Source of the DNA: Gaiellales bacterium
GTDB lineage: Bacteria; Actinomycetota; Thermoleophilia; Gaiellales; JAICJC01
Direction: 5' to 3'
Length of the DNA: 64,000 bases
NCBI GenBank assembly: GCA_036273515.1
Contig: DASUHM010000007.1
Location: 54,017-118,016, forward strand
Shown: positions 26,362-34,500 of the stretch, one piece after another
Layout: each line of letters starts with the position of its first letter
How positions within the stretch are numbered: position 1 is the first letter of the stretch
Made by a program: the position numbers and the translations under genes
Notes under the pieces: generated by a model
What the model was told of the DNA's origin: nothing
Database searches by the model: none
What the model saw: the letters and a program-made list of their open reading frames with translations, nothing else

Positions 26362-27224
26362 CGCGCCGGCGCGGCGGCCCGGGGCGGCGCGCTTGCCAGC
26401 GTGCCCATCTCGGCGGCCTGCTCGGAGGAGAGCGTGGCCAGCGGCGCCCGGACGTCGAGCTCGATCGGCACGCCGCGGGCGCGCAGCGCCGCCTTGAGCG
26501 CACCCTGGAACGGGAAGCGCTCGACCGCCCCGCGCAGGGCCTCGAGGCGCTCGGCGCCGGCCGCGTCGGGGTTGGCGACGACCTCGGCCACGGTCTCGGG
26601 GAAGGCCGACGCGAGCCCGGAAACCGCGCCGGCAGCGCCGGCCGCCAGCGCCCGCGGGATCAGCTTCTCGGCGCCGACGTAGACCGGCAGCCCGAGGCCG
26701 AGGTACGGCTCGACGCGGTCGAACGGCGCCTCGGAGACCTTGAGGCCGGCCACGTTCTCGACCCGCTCGCGCACGCGCTCGACGACCGGGACGGGGAGCG
26801 GGTAGCCGCTGCGGGCGGCGAAGGCGTAGAGGTAGAACGGCGTCGGCGCGCAGGCGGCGGCCGCCGCCACGAAGTGCTCGACCAGGGCGGCGTCGGCCAG
26901 CTGGAAGTACGGCGGCGGGATGACGGCGATGCCGTCGGCGCCGATCCCGGCGGCGTGCGCGGCCAGGGCGGTCGTGTCTCCGGTGCTCTGCGCGCCGCAG
27001 TGCACGATCAGCTTGCCGGCCCGCGCCTCGCGGAACCGCTCGGCGACGGTCTTTCGCTCCTCCATCCCGAGCAGCACACCCTCGCCGGTCGTGCCGAGGG
27101 CGAAGATGCCGTCGACGCCGCCTTCGACCAGGAAGCGCGCCAGCGGGTCGATCGCGCCCTCGTCCACGCGCGCGCCGCCGTCGCGAAGCGGCGTCACCGA
27201 GGCGGCGAGGAGCAGCGGAGCCAT
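26358..27224 (-). CDS. DapA/NanA-family aldolase
   Basis: 288-aa class I aldolase/lyase of the dihydrodipicolinate synthase family. The GTTGEG loop (pyruvate carboxylate binding) lies at residues 44-49, the catalytic Tyr in PFYLYAFAA, and the Schiff-base Lys in VAGLKVSEAPF. It could be a 2-keto-acid aldolase rather than lysine-pathway DapA, since its partner is a PRTase and there are no lysine genes here. TAGGAT nine nt before the ATG; divergent from the FAD oxidoreductase with 44 bp between starts. Confidence 0.85.
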   Translation of the reverse strand: MAPLLLAASVTPLRDGGARVDEGAIDPLARFLVEGGVDGIFALGTTGEGVLLGMEERKTVAERFREARAGKLIVHCGAQSTGDTTALAAHAAGIGADGIAVIPPPYFQLADAALVEHFVAAAAACAPTPFYLYAFAARSGYPLPVPVVERVRERVENVAGLKVSEAPFDRVEPYLGLGLPVYVGAEKLIPRALAAGAAGAVSGLASAFPETVAEVVANPDAAGAERLEALRGAVERFPFQGALKAALRARGVPIELDVRAPLATLSSEQAAEMGTLASAPPRAAAPAR

Positions 27225-27233
27225 CTGCGCACG

Positions 27234-27261
27234 ATCCTAGATGAAACGTGCCGGGTAGGAT
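27234..27261. promoter_or_regulatory. divergent leaderless -10 boxes
   Basis: TAGGAT facing left (27239-27234) for the DapA-like gene and TAGGAT facing right (27256-27261) for the FAD oxidoreductase, 7-9 nt from the respective starts. The two promoters share 28 bp, so they probably interfere or are co-regulated. Confidence 0.5.
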
Positions 27262-27268
27262 CACGCTC

Positions 27269-28447
27269 GTGGAGACGCCGCCCCGCACCGCGGACCTCGT
27301 GGTGATCGGCGGAGGCATCGTCGGCGCCGCCACCGCGTTCTACGCCGCTCGCGCAGGCATCCGCTCGGTGCTGATCGAGTCGCGGCCGGCGCTGTGCACC
27401 CTGACGACGCCCGTCTCGACCGGCGCGTTCCGGCTCCAGTTCTCCACCGAGGAGGAGCTGCGGCTGGTCGAGGAGACGGTCGCGCTCTTCCAGAACTTCG
27501 CCGACGTGACGGGCCAGGCCGAGTACGACCCGGCGATCCGCGCCCAGGGCTACCTGTGGCTCACCCGCTCGCCCGAGCGGGCCGCCGAGCAGCGCGAGCT
27601 GGTCGCCCGCCAGCACGGCTGGGGCGTGACCGACATCGAGCTCCTCGACGGCGACGAGGTGCGCCGCCGGTTCCCCTACGTCGCCCCGGAGGTGCTCCAG
27701 GCCCGGTTCCGGGCCGGCGACGGGTTCATCGACACGCGCGCCGTGACGATGGGCTTCGCGAAGGCGTCAGGGGCGACCGTGGTGACCGGCTGCCGCGCCG
27801 AGGGCTTCGACATCGCCGGCGGCCGGCTGCGCGGCGTGCGGACGTCGGCCGGGACGATCGAGACCAACCGCGCCGTGATCGCCTGCGGGCCGCTCTCGGG
27901 CGGCGTGGCGGCCTGGGCCGGCGTCGACCTGCCCATCGCGACGCTGCGGCGGCACAAGCTCGTCATGCCGGACGTGCCCGAGGTGCCCGCGGGCGCGCCG
28001 ATGACGATCGACGAGGACTCCGGCGCCCACTGGCGGCCGGCGCTGCGCGGCGCGTGGCTGCTCTTCACCGACCCGACGACGCCGCCGTCCGAGCCGACCG
28101 ACGCCGTGCCGGCCGATCCGGCCTTCGCCTTCGAGCTGCTCGACCCGGCCAGCCCGACCGCGGTGGCGCAGACCGCGCCGTTCTGGGCCGACGTGTGGGA
28201 GCGAAACGCCGCCCACTGGATGGTGCAGGCCGGGCAGTACACGATGACGCCCGACCACTGGCCGCTGATCGGCGAGACCGCCGTCTCCGGCCTGCACGTG
28301 AACACCGGGTACTCCGGGCACGGGATCATGCTCTCGCCCGCCGGCAGCCGTCGCCTGGCCGATCTGCTCGCCGGCGACCTCGCGCCGGCCGACAACATCT
28401 TCCGGCCCGACCGCGAGCCGCGGCCGCGCCCGCCCGAGACGCTCTAG
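27269..28447 (+). CDS. FAD-dependent oxidoreductase (DAO family)
   Basis: 392-aa flavoenzyme of the glycine/D-amino-acid oxidase (sarcosine oxidase-like) family. Rossmann FAD motif DLVVIGGGIVGAATAFYAA close to the N-terminus, a substrate/FAD region TLTTPVSTGAFRLQF, and C-terminal HVNTGYSGHGIMLSPAG that closes the FAD site. It oxidises a primary or secondary amine (proline, sarcosine, glycine type). GTG at 27269 is preferred because TAGGAT stands 7 nt upstream; an in-frame GTG at 27248 would add 7 residues. Its last four bases overlap the convergent small gene. Confidence 0.87.
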   Translation: METPPRTADLVVIGGGIVGAATAFYAARAGIRSVLIESRPALCTLTTPVSTGAFRLQFSTEEELRLVEETVALFQNFADVTGQAEYDPAIRAQGYLWLTRSPERAAEQRELVARQHGWGVTDIELLDGDEVRRRFPYVAPEVLQARFRAGDGFIDTRAVTMGFAKASGATVVTGCRAEGFDIAGGRLRGVRTSAGTIETNRAVIACGPLSGGVAAWAGVDLPIATLRRHKLVMPDVPEVPAGAPMTIDEDSGAHWRPALRGAWLLFTDPTTPPSEPTDAVPADPAFAFELLDPASPTAVAQTAPFWADVWERNAAHWMVQAGQYTMTPDHWPLIGETAVSGLHVNTGYSGHGIMLSPAGSRRLADLLAGDLAPADNIFRPDREPRPRPPETL

Positions 28448-28638
28448 CGCTTCCAGAGCCCGGCGCGGCCTCGCAGCGCCGGGGTGGAGCTCGGCGGACG
28501 GCGCCGGTCCTGGGGCCGGTCGTCGTCGTAGGCCGCAAGCCGGCCGAGAGCCGACTCGACGTCGCGGTCGTTCAGGGGGGAGCTCGCCGAGCCGTCGCCG
28601 TGACGGCCGGTGAAGCGGGTGCGGATGTTCGTGCCCAT
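28444..28638 (-). CDS. small hydrophilic protein, unknown
   Basis: 64-aa protein from ATG at 28638, with GAGGAG 6 nt upstream. Composition is Arg/Asp/Ser/Pro-rich with one short helix (DVESALGRLAAYDDD) and a basic end; probably mostly disordered. No domain recognised. It overlaps the FAD oxidoreductase stop by 4 bp in convergent orientation. Confidence 0.6.
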   Translation of the reverse strand: MGTNIRTRFTGRHGDGSASSPLNDRDVESALGRLAAYDDDRPQDRRRPPSSTPALRGRAGLWKR

Positions 28639-28853
28639 GTCGTTCTCCTCGTCGCTGCCGCCCGGCGGCGGAAACATGACTCCAGTTTCCGGGCGCGTGA
28701 GACCGCGTCAACCCCCGTGTGCGGGAGATTCTGGAAAATGTCCACCGGTTCGGCAAGCGGCGCTCAAGTCGCCGGCGAAAGGTGCCGACCGGCTAGAATT
28801 GCGCACGGCCCCGCCACGCGCGCAGCCGCGCGCCAGGGTGGCGACGGCACCCG

Positions 28854-30191
28854 ATGAACCCCTCCGACCGGTCGATCTCGATGACGCTCCATTCGCATGC
28901 CACAAGCTCCGCAGTCCGCCGCCTGGCCATCAGCCAGGGGCTGTCGTACGCCGGTCGCGGCGCCGCCCTGACGGCGCTCATCTGGGCGCTCTACTCGGCG
29001 ACGTCGTCGGCGTGGTGGCTGTCCGCCGCCATGCTCGCGATCTTCGGCGCCGCGACGGCGGTGTCGCCGTGGACCGGGCATGTGGGCGACCGCCACGACC
29101 GCCGGGTCGTCATCATGGTCTCCGCCGGCCTGGCGGCGATCGGCTTCGCCGTCTGCGCGCTGCTCGTCTGGCACGGCGACGTGCTGGCGACGATCCTCGT
29201 GACCGTCGCCGCCGGCTGCACCCAGGGCGCGCTCACGGCCGCGGTCCAGGGCGCCGTCCCGAACCTCGTCGCCGACGAGGAGCTGGCCCGCGCCAACAGC
29301 CTCGCCGGCGCGTTCCGCAGCGCCGGCTACATGCTCGGCCCCGGCATCGGCGGCGCACTCCTCGCCGTCACCGCCGCACCGGGCGTCTTTGCCGTCTCCG
29401 CGCTCATGATGGCGGCCTCGGCGCTGCTCATGGTGGGCATCCGGGCGCCGTTCCACACCGACCGACACGAGGAGCTCGGCGGCCGCATGGACGGCTACCG
29501 GCAGCTGATGGCCGACCGCTGGATGCGCCGGCTGACGCTGGCGTGGGGGCTGATCATGGTCGGCGTCGGCCCGGTCATCGTGGCCGAGGTCGTGCTCGCG
29601 CACCACTTCGAGGTCGGCTCGGTGGGCTACGGCCTGATCTCCGTCTTCTGGGACGGCGGCGGGGTCGCCGGCGCGATCCTGGGCGCACGCCTGCGCCGCC
29701 GGTTCGAGCAGGCCGCAGTCGTGGGCGGCAGCGCGGCGATCGCGGTCGGGTTCGCCGTGGTCGGCCTGACGCCGATCTTCTGGCCGGTGCTGCTGGGCAT
29801 GCTGATCGCCGGCGTGTTCGACTCGTTCGGCACCGTCGCCGCGCAGAACGCGCTGCAGCGGCGGACGCCAGACCGGATCCGCTCGCGGGTGTCGGCCGCG
29901 CTCGACGCCATCGTGCTCGGCGCGATGGGGCTCTCGTTCGCGCTCGGCGCGCCGCTCGTCACCTGGCTCGGCCCCCAGGGCGTCTACCTGGCGGCCGCGG
30001 TCATCACGGTGGTCGCAACGCTCATGCTGCTCCCGGCGCTGCGGCACATGCCGGAGCCGGTCGTGCTCTCGCCGCGGCGCTCGCGCCCGGTCGAGAAGGG
30101 CCGGACGCGCCCGGAGCCGCGCCGCGAGCGCATGCGCCGCCCGGCGCTGCGCCTCCCGCGCCGTCCCCGGCGCACCCGCAACCGGGCATAG
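28854..30191 (+). CDS. MFS transporter (12 TM) with long basic C-terminus
   Basis: 445-aa major facilitator. Motif A-like loop GHVGDRHDRRVVIM after TM2, and the central loop LVADEELARANSLAGAFRSAGYMLGPGIGGAL typical of EntS/MefA-like exporters. The last 50 residues are strongly basic (repeated RRP/RR), an unusual cytoplasmic tail. ATG at 28854 or 28881 could be the start. A TAGAAT at 28794-28799 is a plausible -10 with a 48-nt leader. Its stop abuts a REP-like repeat. Confidence 0.8.
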   Translation: MNPSDRSISMTLHSHATSSAVRRLAISQGLSYAGRGAALTALIWALYSATSSAWWLSAAMLAIFGAATAVSPWTGHVGDRHDRRVVIMVSAGLAAIGFAVCALLVWHGDVLATILVTVAAGCTQGALTAAVQGAVPNLVADEELARANSLAGAFRSAGYMLGPGIGGALLAVTAAPGVFAVSALMMAASALLMVGIRAPFHTDRHEELGGRMDGYRQLMADRWMRRLTLAWGLIMVGVGPVIVAEVVLAHHFEVGSVGYGLISVFWDGGGVAGAILGARLRRRFEQAAVVGGSAAIAVGFAVVGLTPIFWPVLLGMLIAGVFDSFGTVAAQNALQRRTPDRIRSRVSAALDAIVLGAMGLSFALGAPLVTWLGPQGVYLAAAVITVVATLMLLPALRHMPEPVVLSPRRSRPVEKGRTRPEPRRERMRRPALRLPRRPRRTRNRA

Positions 30192-30248
30192 CTGTCACGG
30201 AAGTGCAACGGAAGGCGCACACCCGGCGTTCGGGGTCTGACCCCGATT
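30192..30248. repeat. REP-like element with GGGGTC-T-GACCCC head
   Basis: CTGTCACGGAAGTGCAACGG begins at 30192, and GGGGTCTGACCCC lies at 30232-30244. The reverse complement of the first block contains TTCCGTTGCACTTCCGT, one base different from 42548-42564. The decayed methyltransferase gene runs into it and takes its stop from it (30195-30197). Confidence 0.7.
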
Positions 30249-30709
30249 GCGGCGGATGACCCAGTGGAAGGTCGCGTCGCCCTCCGGCTCGCGCATCGTG
30301 ACGATCTCGTCGTGCACGGCCTCGAGCCCCGCTTCGTCGAGCAGGCGCCGGTTCTCGGTGGCGGAGTGGCTCGAGAAGAACATCGGCACCCCGATCCAGT
30401 CGCCCGTCCACGCCGGGAGGTCGCCGCTGCCGAGCGACGCGAGGAAGACGCCTCCCGGCCGCAGCCATCGCCGCGCCGAGGCGAACAGCCGCGGGTGGTC
30501 GTCCCGCGCCCGGATCAGCTCCGCGCCTGGGACGTTGCGGCGGGCGCGGGCGAGCTGCTCGGCCGAGATGTCGACGCCCACCTGCACCATGCCCGCGAAC
30601 TCCTCGACGAGCCGGTCGCGGGGATCGCCCTCGACCATCGTGCCCCACTCCGCGTAGCGGTCGGCGATCCTGTCGTAGCCGGCGCGGACGACGGCCGTAG
30701 GATCGTCAC
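30195..30709 (-). pseudogene. decayed class I methyltransferase
   Basis: A family start GYDRIADRYAEWG is readable without an in-frame start codon; GTG at 30709 (GTGA overlap with the upstream DNA methylase stop) is in another frame, so a frameshift separates start and body. The body lacks the SAM-binding motif I segment that should stand between DRLVEEF and VGVDISAEQLARARRNVPGA, and a second block is missing between ELIRA and RDDHPRLF; the remaining RWLRPGGVFLASLG and WIGVPMFFSS are family-typical. The C-terminus after FHWVIRRN continues into a REP-like repeat. About 150 residues remain readable. Loss of motif I makes methyl transfer very unlikely. Confidence 0.72.
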
Positions 30710-31839
30710 GCGGCTGCGAGGATGACCTGCTCGTAGAACTCGCCCGCCCGGCGGCCGGTGCGGCGGTTCACGTGGCGCAGGCGCTGCTCGCGGATCTGCA
30801 GGCCGGCGCCGCCGAGAATCGTCCCGAAGAGCTCGCGCGAGTCGTCCACCACCAGCACCACCGGCGCCCCTGGCGCCAGGAAGCGGCGGGCGTTCGCGAA
30901 CACGGCGGTCATGTCGGCGACGTAGGCGTCGATCGCCGCACGGCCCGTCCCCCGCCAGGGCGCGCCGATCTCGTCGGCGCGGCGCTCGTCCAGCCCGAGC
31001 AGCTCGAACGCGTAGCGGTGCTGCTCGTGATAGTCGATCCGGCCCGGGTACGGCGGCGAGGTGACGAGACCGTCCAGGCGCACGCCGTAGTCGGCGCAGC
31101 GGGCGTCGGCGTGGAGCACCTCGGCGCGGACGTCGGCCCGGAGCGCGGCGTACTCGCGCACCCGCCGGATCGTGTCGAGCGTGTAGCGGCGCAGGAACTT
31201 GGCGGCGTCCGCGGTCGGCGTGCACACCCGCGAGTGCTTGCGGCACTGGTAGGGGCCGGTCTGCGGCGCGCGCGGGAAGTCGAGCTCGAAGTGGGTCGTG
31301 AGGCGGGCCGAGCGGGCGGCGCGGCTGAGCACCACCCGGGCCAGGTCGACGTGCTCGGCGCCGCCGCACACCGCGGTGCGGTAGCGCAGCAGCTGGTCGA
31401 GGGCATCGGGGTGGTACCACGTGCGCAGGTACTCGCCGGGCGGCACGCCGCCGGGCTCGCTCGTCTCCTCCTCGGCCGCCTGCAGGACGGAGACGAGATC
31501 GCGCTCGACCGCGTCGGCGTCGTAGCGGCCCGTCTTCACCGTGGAGAGCAGGACGTTGAACGCCGACACGTCGACGCCGACGCTGTTCGCGCCGAAGGTC
31601 GTGCACTCCACGAGCGTGGTGCCGCTGCCCGCGAACGGGTCGAGGATGCGCTGGCCCGGCCGGAAGTGGCGATCGAGGAACCGCTCGACCAGCTGGGGCA
31701 CGAACTTGCCCAGGTAGGGGTGGAGCCGGTGCACGTGCTTCGTGCGCAGCCGCTCGGGCAGCTCGTGCTCGGCCCAGCTGAGCTCCGGATCGAAGCTGCG
31801 CTCGGTCAGGTCGGCGTACAGCGCCTGCTGGGTCGGCAT
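30706..31839 (-). CDS. DNA methylase-like SAM-dependent methyltransferase (SPPY type)
   Basis: 377-aa amino-methyltransferase. SAM motif I ILDPFAGSGTTLVE lies at about residues 65-78 and catalytic motif IV LVTSPPYPGRIDY at about 258-270, i.e. motif I before IV. The lead HPYLGKFVPQLVERFL is common in stand-alone N4-cytosine/N6-adenine methylases. Long middle insertion with Cys/His (YQCRKHSRVCTP). No restriction partner sits beside it, so it is an orphan methylase or an RNA methyltransferase. ATG at 31839 with TATCCT seven nt upstream. Confidence 0.78.
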   Translation of the reverse strand: MPTQQALYADLTERSFDPELSWAEHELPERLRTKHVHRLHPYLGKFVPQLVERFLDRHFRPGQRILDPFAGSGTTLVECTTFGANSVGVDVSAFNVLLSTVKTGRYDADAVERDLVSVLQAAEEETSEPGGVPPGEYLRTWYHPDALDQLLRYRTAVCGGAEHVDLARVVLSRAARSARLTTHFELDFPRAPQTGPYQCRKHSRVCTPTADAAKFLRRYTLDTIRRVREYAALRADVRAEVLHADARCADYGVRLDGLVTSPPYPGRIDYHEQHRYAFELLGLDERRADEIGAPWRGTGRAAIDAYVADMTAVFANARRFLAPGAPVVLVVDDSRELFGTILGGAGLQIREQRLRHVNRRTGRRAGEFYEQVILAAA

Positions 31840-31860
31840 GTCCGCGAGGATATCCGCCGG

Positions 31861-32421
31861 TCAGGACGCCGCCCGCGGCGGCGCGGAGGCCGGATTCGTG
31901 CTGATCAGCGTGCGCCGGCCGACCCGCTTGCGCACCGCCGCGAGACCGCTCCGGCGCAGGGCTCCGCGGGCGCGGATCGCGGCGATCTGGGCCAGCTCGG
32001 CCGGCCCCACCTGGGCCTCGGCGGCCGTATCGACCGGCAGCCCTCGCAGGCGGGCGCGGCGCAGCTCCGCCTTGAGCTGCGGCCCACGCACGCTGCCGGG
32101 CTCGACCCACACGCCGACCGTGCCGCCGGCGGCCGTCGCGGCGCGGGCGACGGCGGGGGCGAGCGTCATGCCGACCGCGCCCACTGCCCCGGCCGAATCG
32201 AGCGTCGCCTGCAGCGAGGCGAGCACGACCAGCTTGCACCCGTACTCGCGCCGCAGCGCCTCGACCATGTGCGTGACCCGGTCGCAGACGACCGCGCCCG
32301 GCCGCCGCGCATACGGCGCGTAGGCGTGGTCGGCGAGCAGCACGATGTCCTCGCGCGGCATCAGCCGCTGCAGCTCGTCCGCCACGCGCAGCCCCTCCCA
32401 GCCCTCGGCCAGGATCCCCAC
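31861..32421 (-). CDS. MurI-like (Asp/Glu racemase fold) protein without catalytic Cys
   Basis: 186-aa protein that aligns by eye with the N-terminal part of glutamate racemase: VGILAEGWEGLRVADELQ for the usual GVFDSGxGGLTVL, DIVLLADHAYAPYARR for the (Y/F)xGDTxxxPYG region, LVVLASLQAT where MurI has (A/V)CNTA, and an EPGSVRGPQLKAELR block. The first catalytic Cys is Ser, the DSG is AEG, and the second-half GCTHYP segment is missing. It is unlikely to racemise glutamate. GTG at 32421 has TAGCCT eight nt upstream, overlapping the stop of the GcvT fusion. A binding or regulatory role is possible. Confidence 0.65.
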   Translation of the reverse strand: MGILAEGWEGLRVADELQRLMPREDIVLLADHAYAPYARRPGAVVCDRVTHMVEALRREYGCKLVVLASLQATLDSAGAVGAVGMTLAPAVARAATAAGGTVGVWVEPGSVRGPQLKAELRRARLRGLPVDTAAEAQVGPAELAQIAAIRARGALRRSGLAAVRKRVGRRTLISTNPASAPPRAAS

Positions 32422-32432
32422 GGGGGCCGAGG

Positions 32433-34424
32433 CTACGCTCGCGGGCGCGTCTTCTCCGGGTCGTAGATCGGGTAGTCCGCGACGATCGCCGGCACCGCGC
32501 GGCCGTCGCCGAGCGTCACCTCGACCTGCGTCTGCGGCACCGCCAGATCGGTCTCGATGCACGCCATCGCGATCAGCCGCTCGACGGTCGGCGACCGCCC
32601 GGCCGACGGCGAGGTGAGCTTGCCGACGTGGCGGCCGTTCCGGGTGACCGGCGTGTTGTACTCGGGCGCCTCCTCGCCGGCGACGAGCAGCGTGACCATC
32701 CGGTGGGTGATGCCGGCCTCGTGCTCGCGGACGAGCGCGTCGCGGCCCACGAACTCGGGCTTGTCGAGCTTGATCATCCGGTCGAGGTTCATGTGGAACG
32801 GGCTCGTCACGCCCTGGAAGTAGTCGTAGCCGAGGAAGATCAGGCCGGCCTCGATGCGCAGCGACTCGACGGCGGCAAGGCCGTACGGGCGAATGCCCAC
32901 GTGGGCGCCCGCGTCGAGCAGGCCCTGCCACAGCCGCTCCGCCCCGGCGACCGGGCAGAACACCTCGTAGCCGAGCTCGCCCGAGTAGCCGGTGCGCGAC
33001 ACCCAGCAGCCCTCGACGCCCGCGACCGTCACCGGCTCGGGAAAGAAGCGGAAGTAGCGCAGCGACTCGATGTCGGCGTCGGTCAGGCCGGCGAGCAGCT
33101 CGCGCGACTTCGGCCCCTGCACCTGCAGGTGGGGGATCTCGAAGGTGTGCTCCTCGATCTCGAGGTCGAGGTCGCCGGTGACGCGGCGGAAGTGGTCCAC
33201 GTCGGTGTCGAGCGCCGTCACCACCATGACGTCGTCGTCCGTCTTGCCGCGGTAGACGACGCCGTCGCCGAGCATCCGGCCCTGCTCGTCGCAGAACGGG
33301 CCGTAGCGGCACTGGCCGACCTCGAGGCCGGCCATGTTGGACGTGAAGATGCGGTCGGCGGCGCGGAGCGAGTCGGCGCCCTTGAAGAACCACTTGCGCA
33401 GCGGGCTCTCGTCCCAGATGCCGACCGACTCCCGCACCGCGTGGTGCTCGGCGATCGGGTCGCCGAAGTCGGAGATCCAGTCCCAGCCCTCCCACTCGAC
33501 GAAGTTGCCCTTCAGGCGCCGCTGAACCCGGTCGAACCCGGTCTTCAGGAGCCCCTCGGTGGACGGCTCGGGCGGCGGCGGCTCGGAGATCTCGAGCGTC
33601 GCGCCGGGGCCGAGGTCGAGCGGCGCCGCCATCGCCTCGATGGGCGGCATCGGCACCTCGACGGGCATGATCACCGTCGGGGCGGCGCGGCGGGTGAGCT
33701 CCTGATGGCCCGGCGGGAGCACCTGCGTCACGCCGACAAGGCCGCGCACCTGGGCGGGGCCGGCGATGGTGCGGTAGGTCTCGACGGACTGCTTCTCGTC
33801 GCGGTCGATGTTGCGGCGGAGGCGGCGCAGCCGGGCCTGATAGCCGGCGTCCAGCCCGGGCGTCGAGAAGATCGCCTGCTCGACGTAGCTCTCGACGACC
33901 TTGTTGCCGACGAGGGTCACATCGGCGTTGCGGGCGCGGCCGGTGCGCGACGAGTAGAGCATGACGGCGCGCACCTGGTCGAGGAACGTGTTCCAGGTCG
34001 AGAGGACGACCTCGCCGCTGCAGCGCGCGCCGGTCTCCGGCAGCGCGAGCAGCGTGATGCGGCGGTCGTTCACGGCCTCGATGACGGCCTCGGCGGTCGG
34101 CTGCAGGATCGAGACGAACTTGTGCAGCGGCCACACGTCGAGCTGGTTGAAGTCGCCCGGCTCGCAGCCGACGCCGAACAGGTACACGTCGGAGTAGCGG
34201 AAGAAGTTGCCCGTGCCGCGGGTCGCGCGGAGGTGGTCGTAGAAGAGCGTGATCGTGCCGCAGATCAGGTTCGTGCAGCCGACCGCGTCCATCGGGTTCG
34301 CGAGCAGGACGCCCAGCCGGTCGTCGGGCTGCCATCCGTTCGGCCACAGCGCGGAGAGCGGCTCCGAGGCGCCGTTCCGCTCGACGGAGAAGTCTTCGGA
34401 TGCGAGCGCGTAGGAGGAATGCAT
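32433..34424 (-). CDS. GcvT-like aminomethyltransferase with novel N-terminal domain
   Basis: 663-aa fusion. The C-terminal 370 residues are a folate-dependent GcvT/DmdA-type domain: AEHHAVRESVGIWDESPLRKW near its start, GCWVSRTGYSGELGYEVF, LAAVESLRIEAGLIFLGYDY, and a C-terminal barrel. The first 280 residues (DRLGVLLANPMDAVGCTNLICGT..., with Cys at about 50, 55, 90 and 131 and an ITLLALPETGARCSG segment) match nothing I recognise, followed by a Pro/Glu linker. GcvT alone is about 360-400 aa. ATG at 34424 follows TAAGAT by 6 nt. Downstream is the MurI-like gene. Likely demethylates or cleaves an unusual methylated/aminomethyl compound (inference). Confidence 0.75.
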   Translation of the reverse strand: MHSSYALASEDFSVERNGASEPLSALWPNGWQPDDRLGVLLANPMDAVGCTNLICGTITLFYDHLRATRGTGNFFRYSDVYLFGVGCEPGDFNQLDVWPLHKFVSILQPTAEAVIEAVNDRRITLLALPETGARCSGEVVLSTWNTFLDQVRAVMLYSSRTGRARNADVTLVGNKVVESYVEQAIFSTPGLDAGYQARLRRLRRNIDRDEKQSVETYRTIAGPAQVRGLVGVTQVLPPGHQELTRRAAPTVIMPVEVPMPPIEAMAAPLDLGPGATLEISEPPPPEPSTEGLLKTGFDRVQRRLKGNFVEWEGWDWISDFGDPIAEHHAVRESVGIWDESPLRKWFFKGADSLRAADRIFTSNMAGLEVGQCRYGPFCDEQGRMLGDGVVYRGKTDDDVMVVTALDTDVDHFRRVTGDLDLEIEEHTFEIPHLQVQGPKSRELLAGLTDADIESLRYFRFFPEPVTVAGVEGCWVSRTGYSGELGYEVFCPVAGAERLWQGLLDAGAHVGIRPYGLAAVESLRIEAGLIFLGYDYFQGVTSPFHMNLDRMIKLDKPEFVGRDALVREHEAGITHRMVTLLVAGEEAPEYNTPVTRNGRHVGKLTSPSAGRSPTVERLIAMACIETDLAVPQTQVEVTLGDGRAVPAIVADYPIYDPEKTRPRA

Positions 34425-34443
34425 GAGCCGATCTTACCGCCCC

Positions 34444-34473
34444 GAATAGCCGGTGCCTGGCACCCGGTATTCA
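34444..34473. repeat. REP-like palindrome (GGTGCC-T-GGCACC type)
   Basis: GAATA outer arm, CCGGTGCC, central T, GGCACCCGG, TATTC outer arm. Same design as 23088 but between divergent genes, over the -35 region of the HNH nuclease promoter. Confidence 0.75.
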
Positions 34474-34500
34474 CAGCGGAGGACGGAGTACGATCGCCGC

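Noticed and set aside
31861..32421. Functional glutamate racemase (murI)
   Set aside because: Both catalytic Cys positions are lost and the protein is about 80 residues short.
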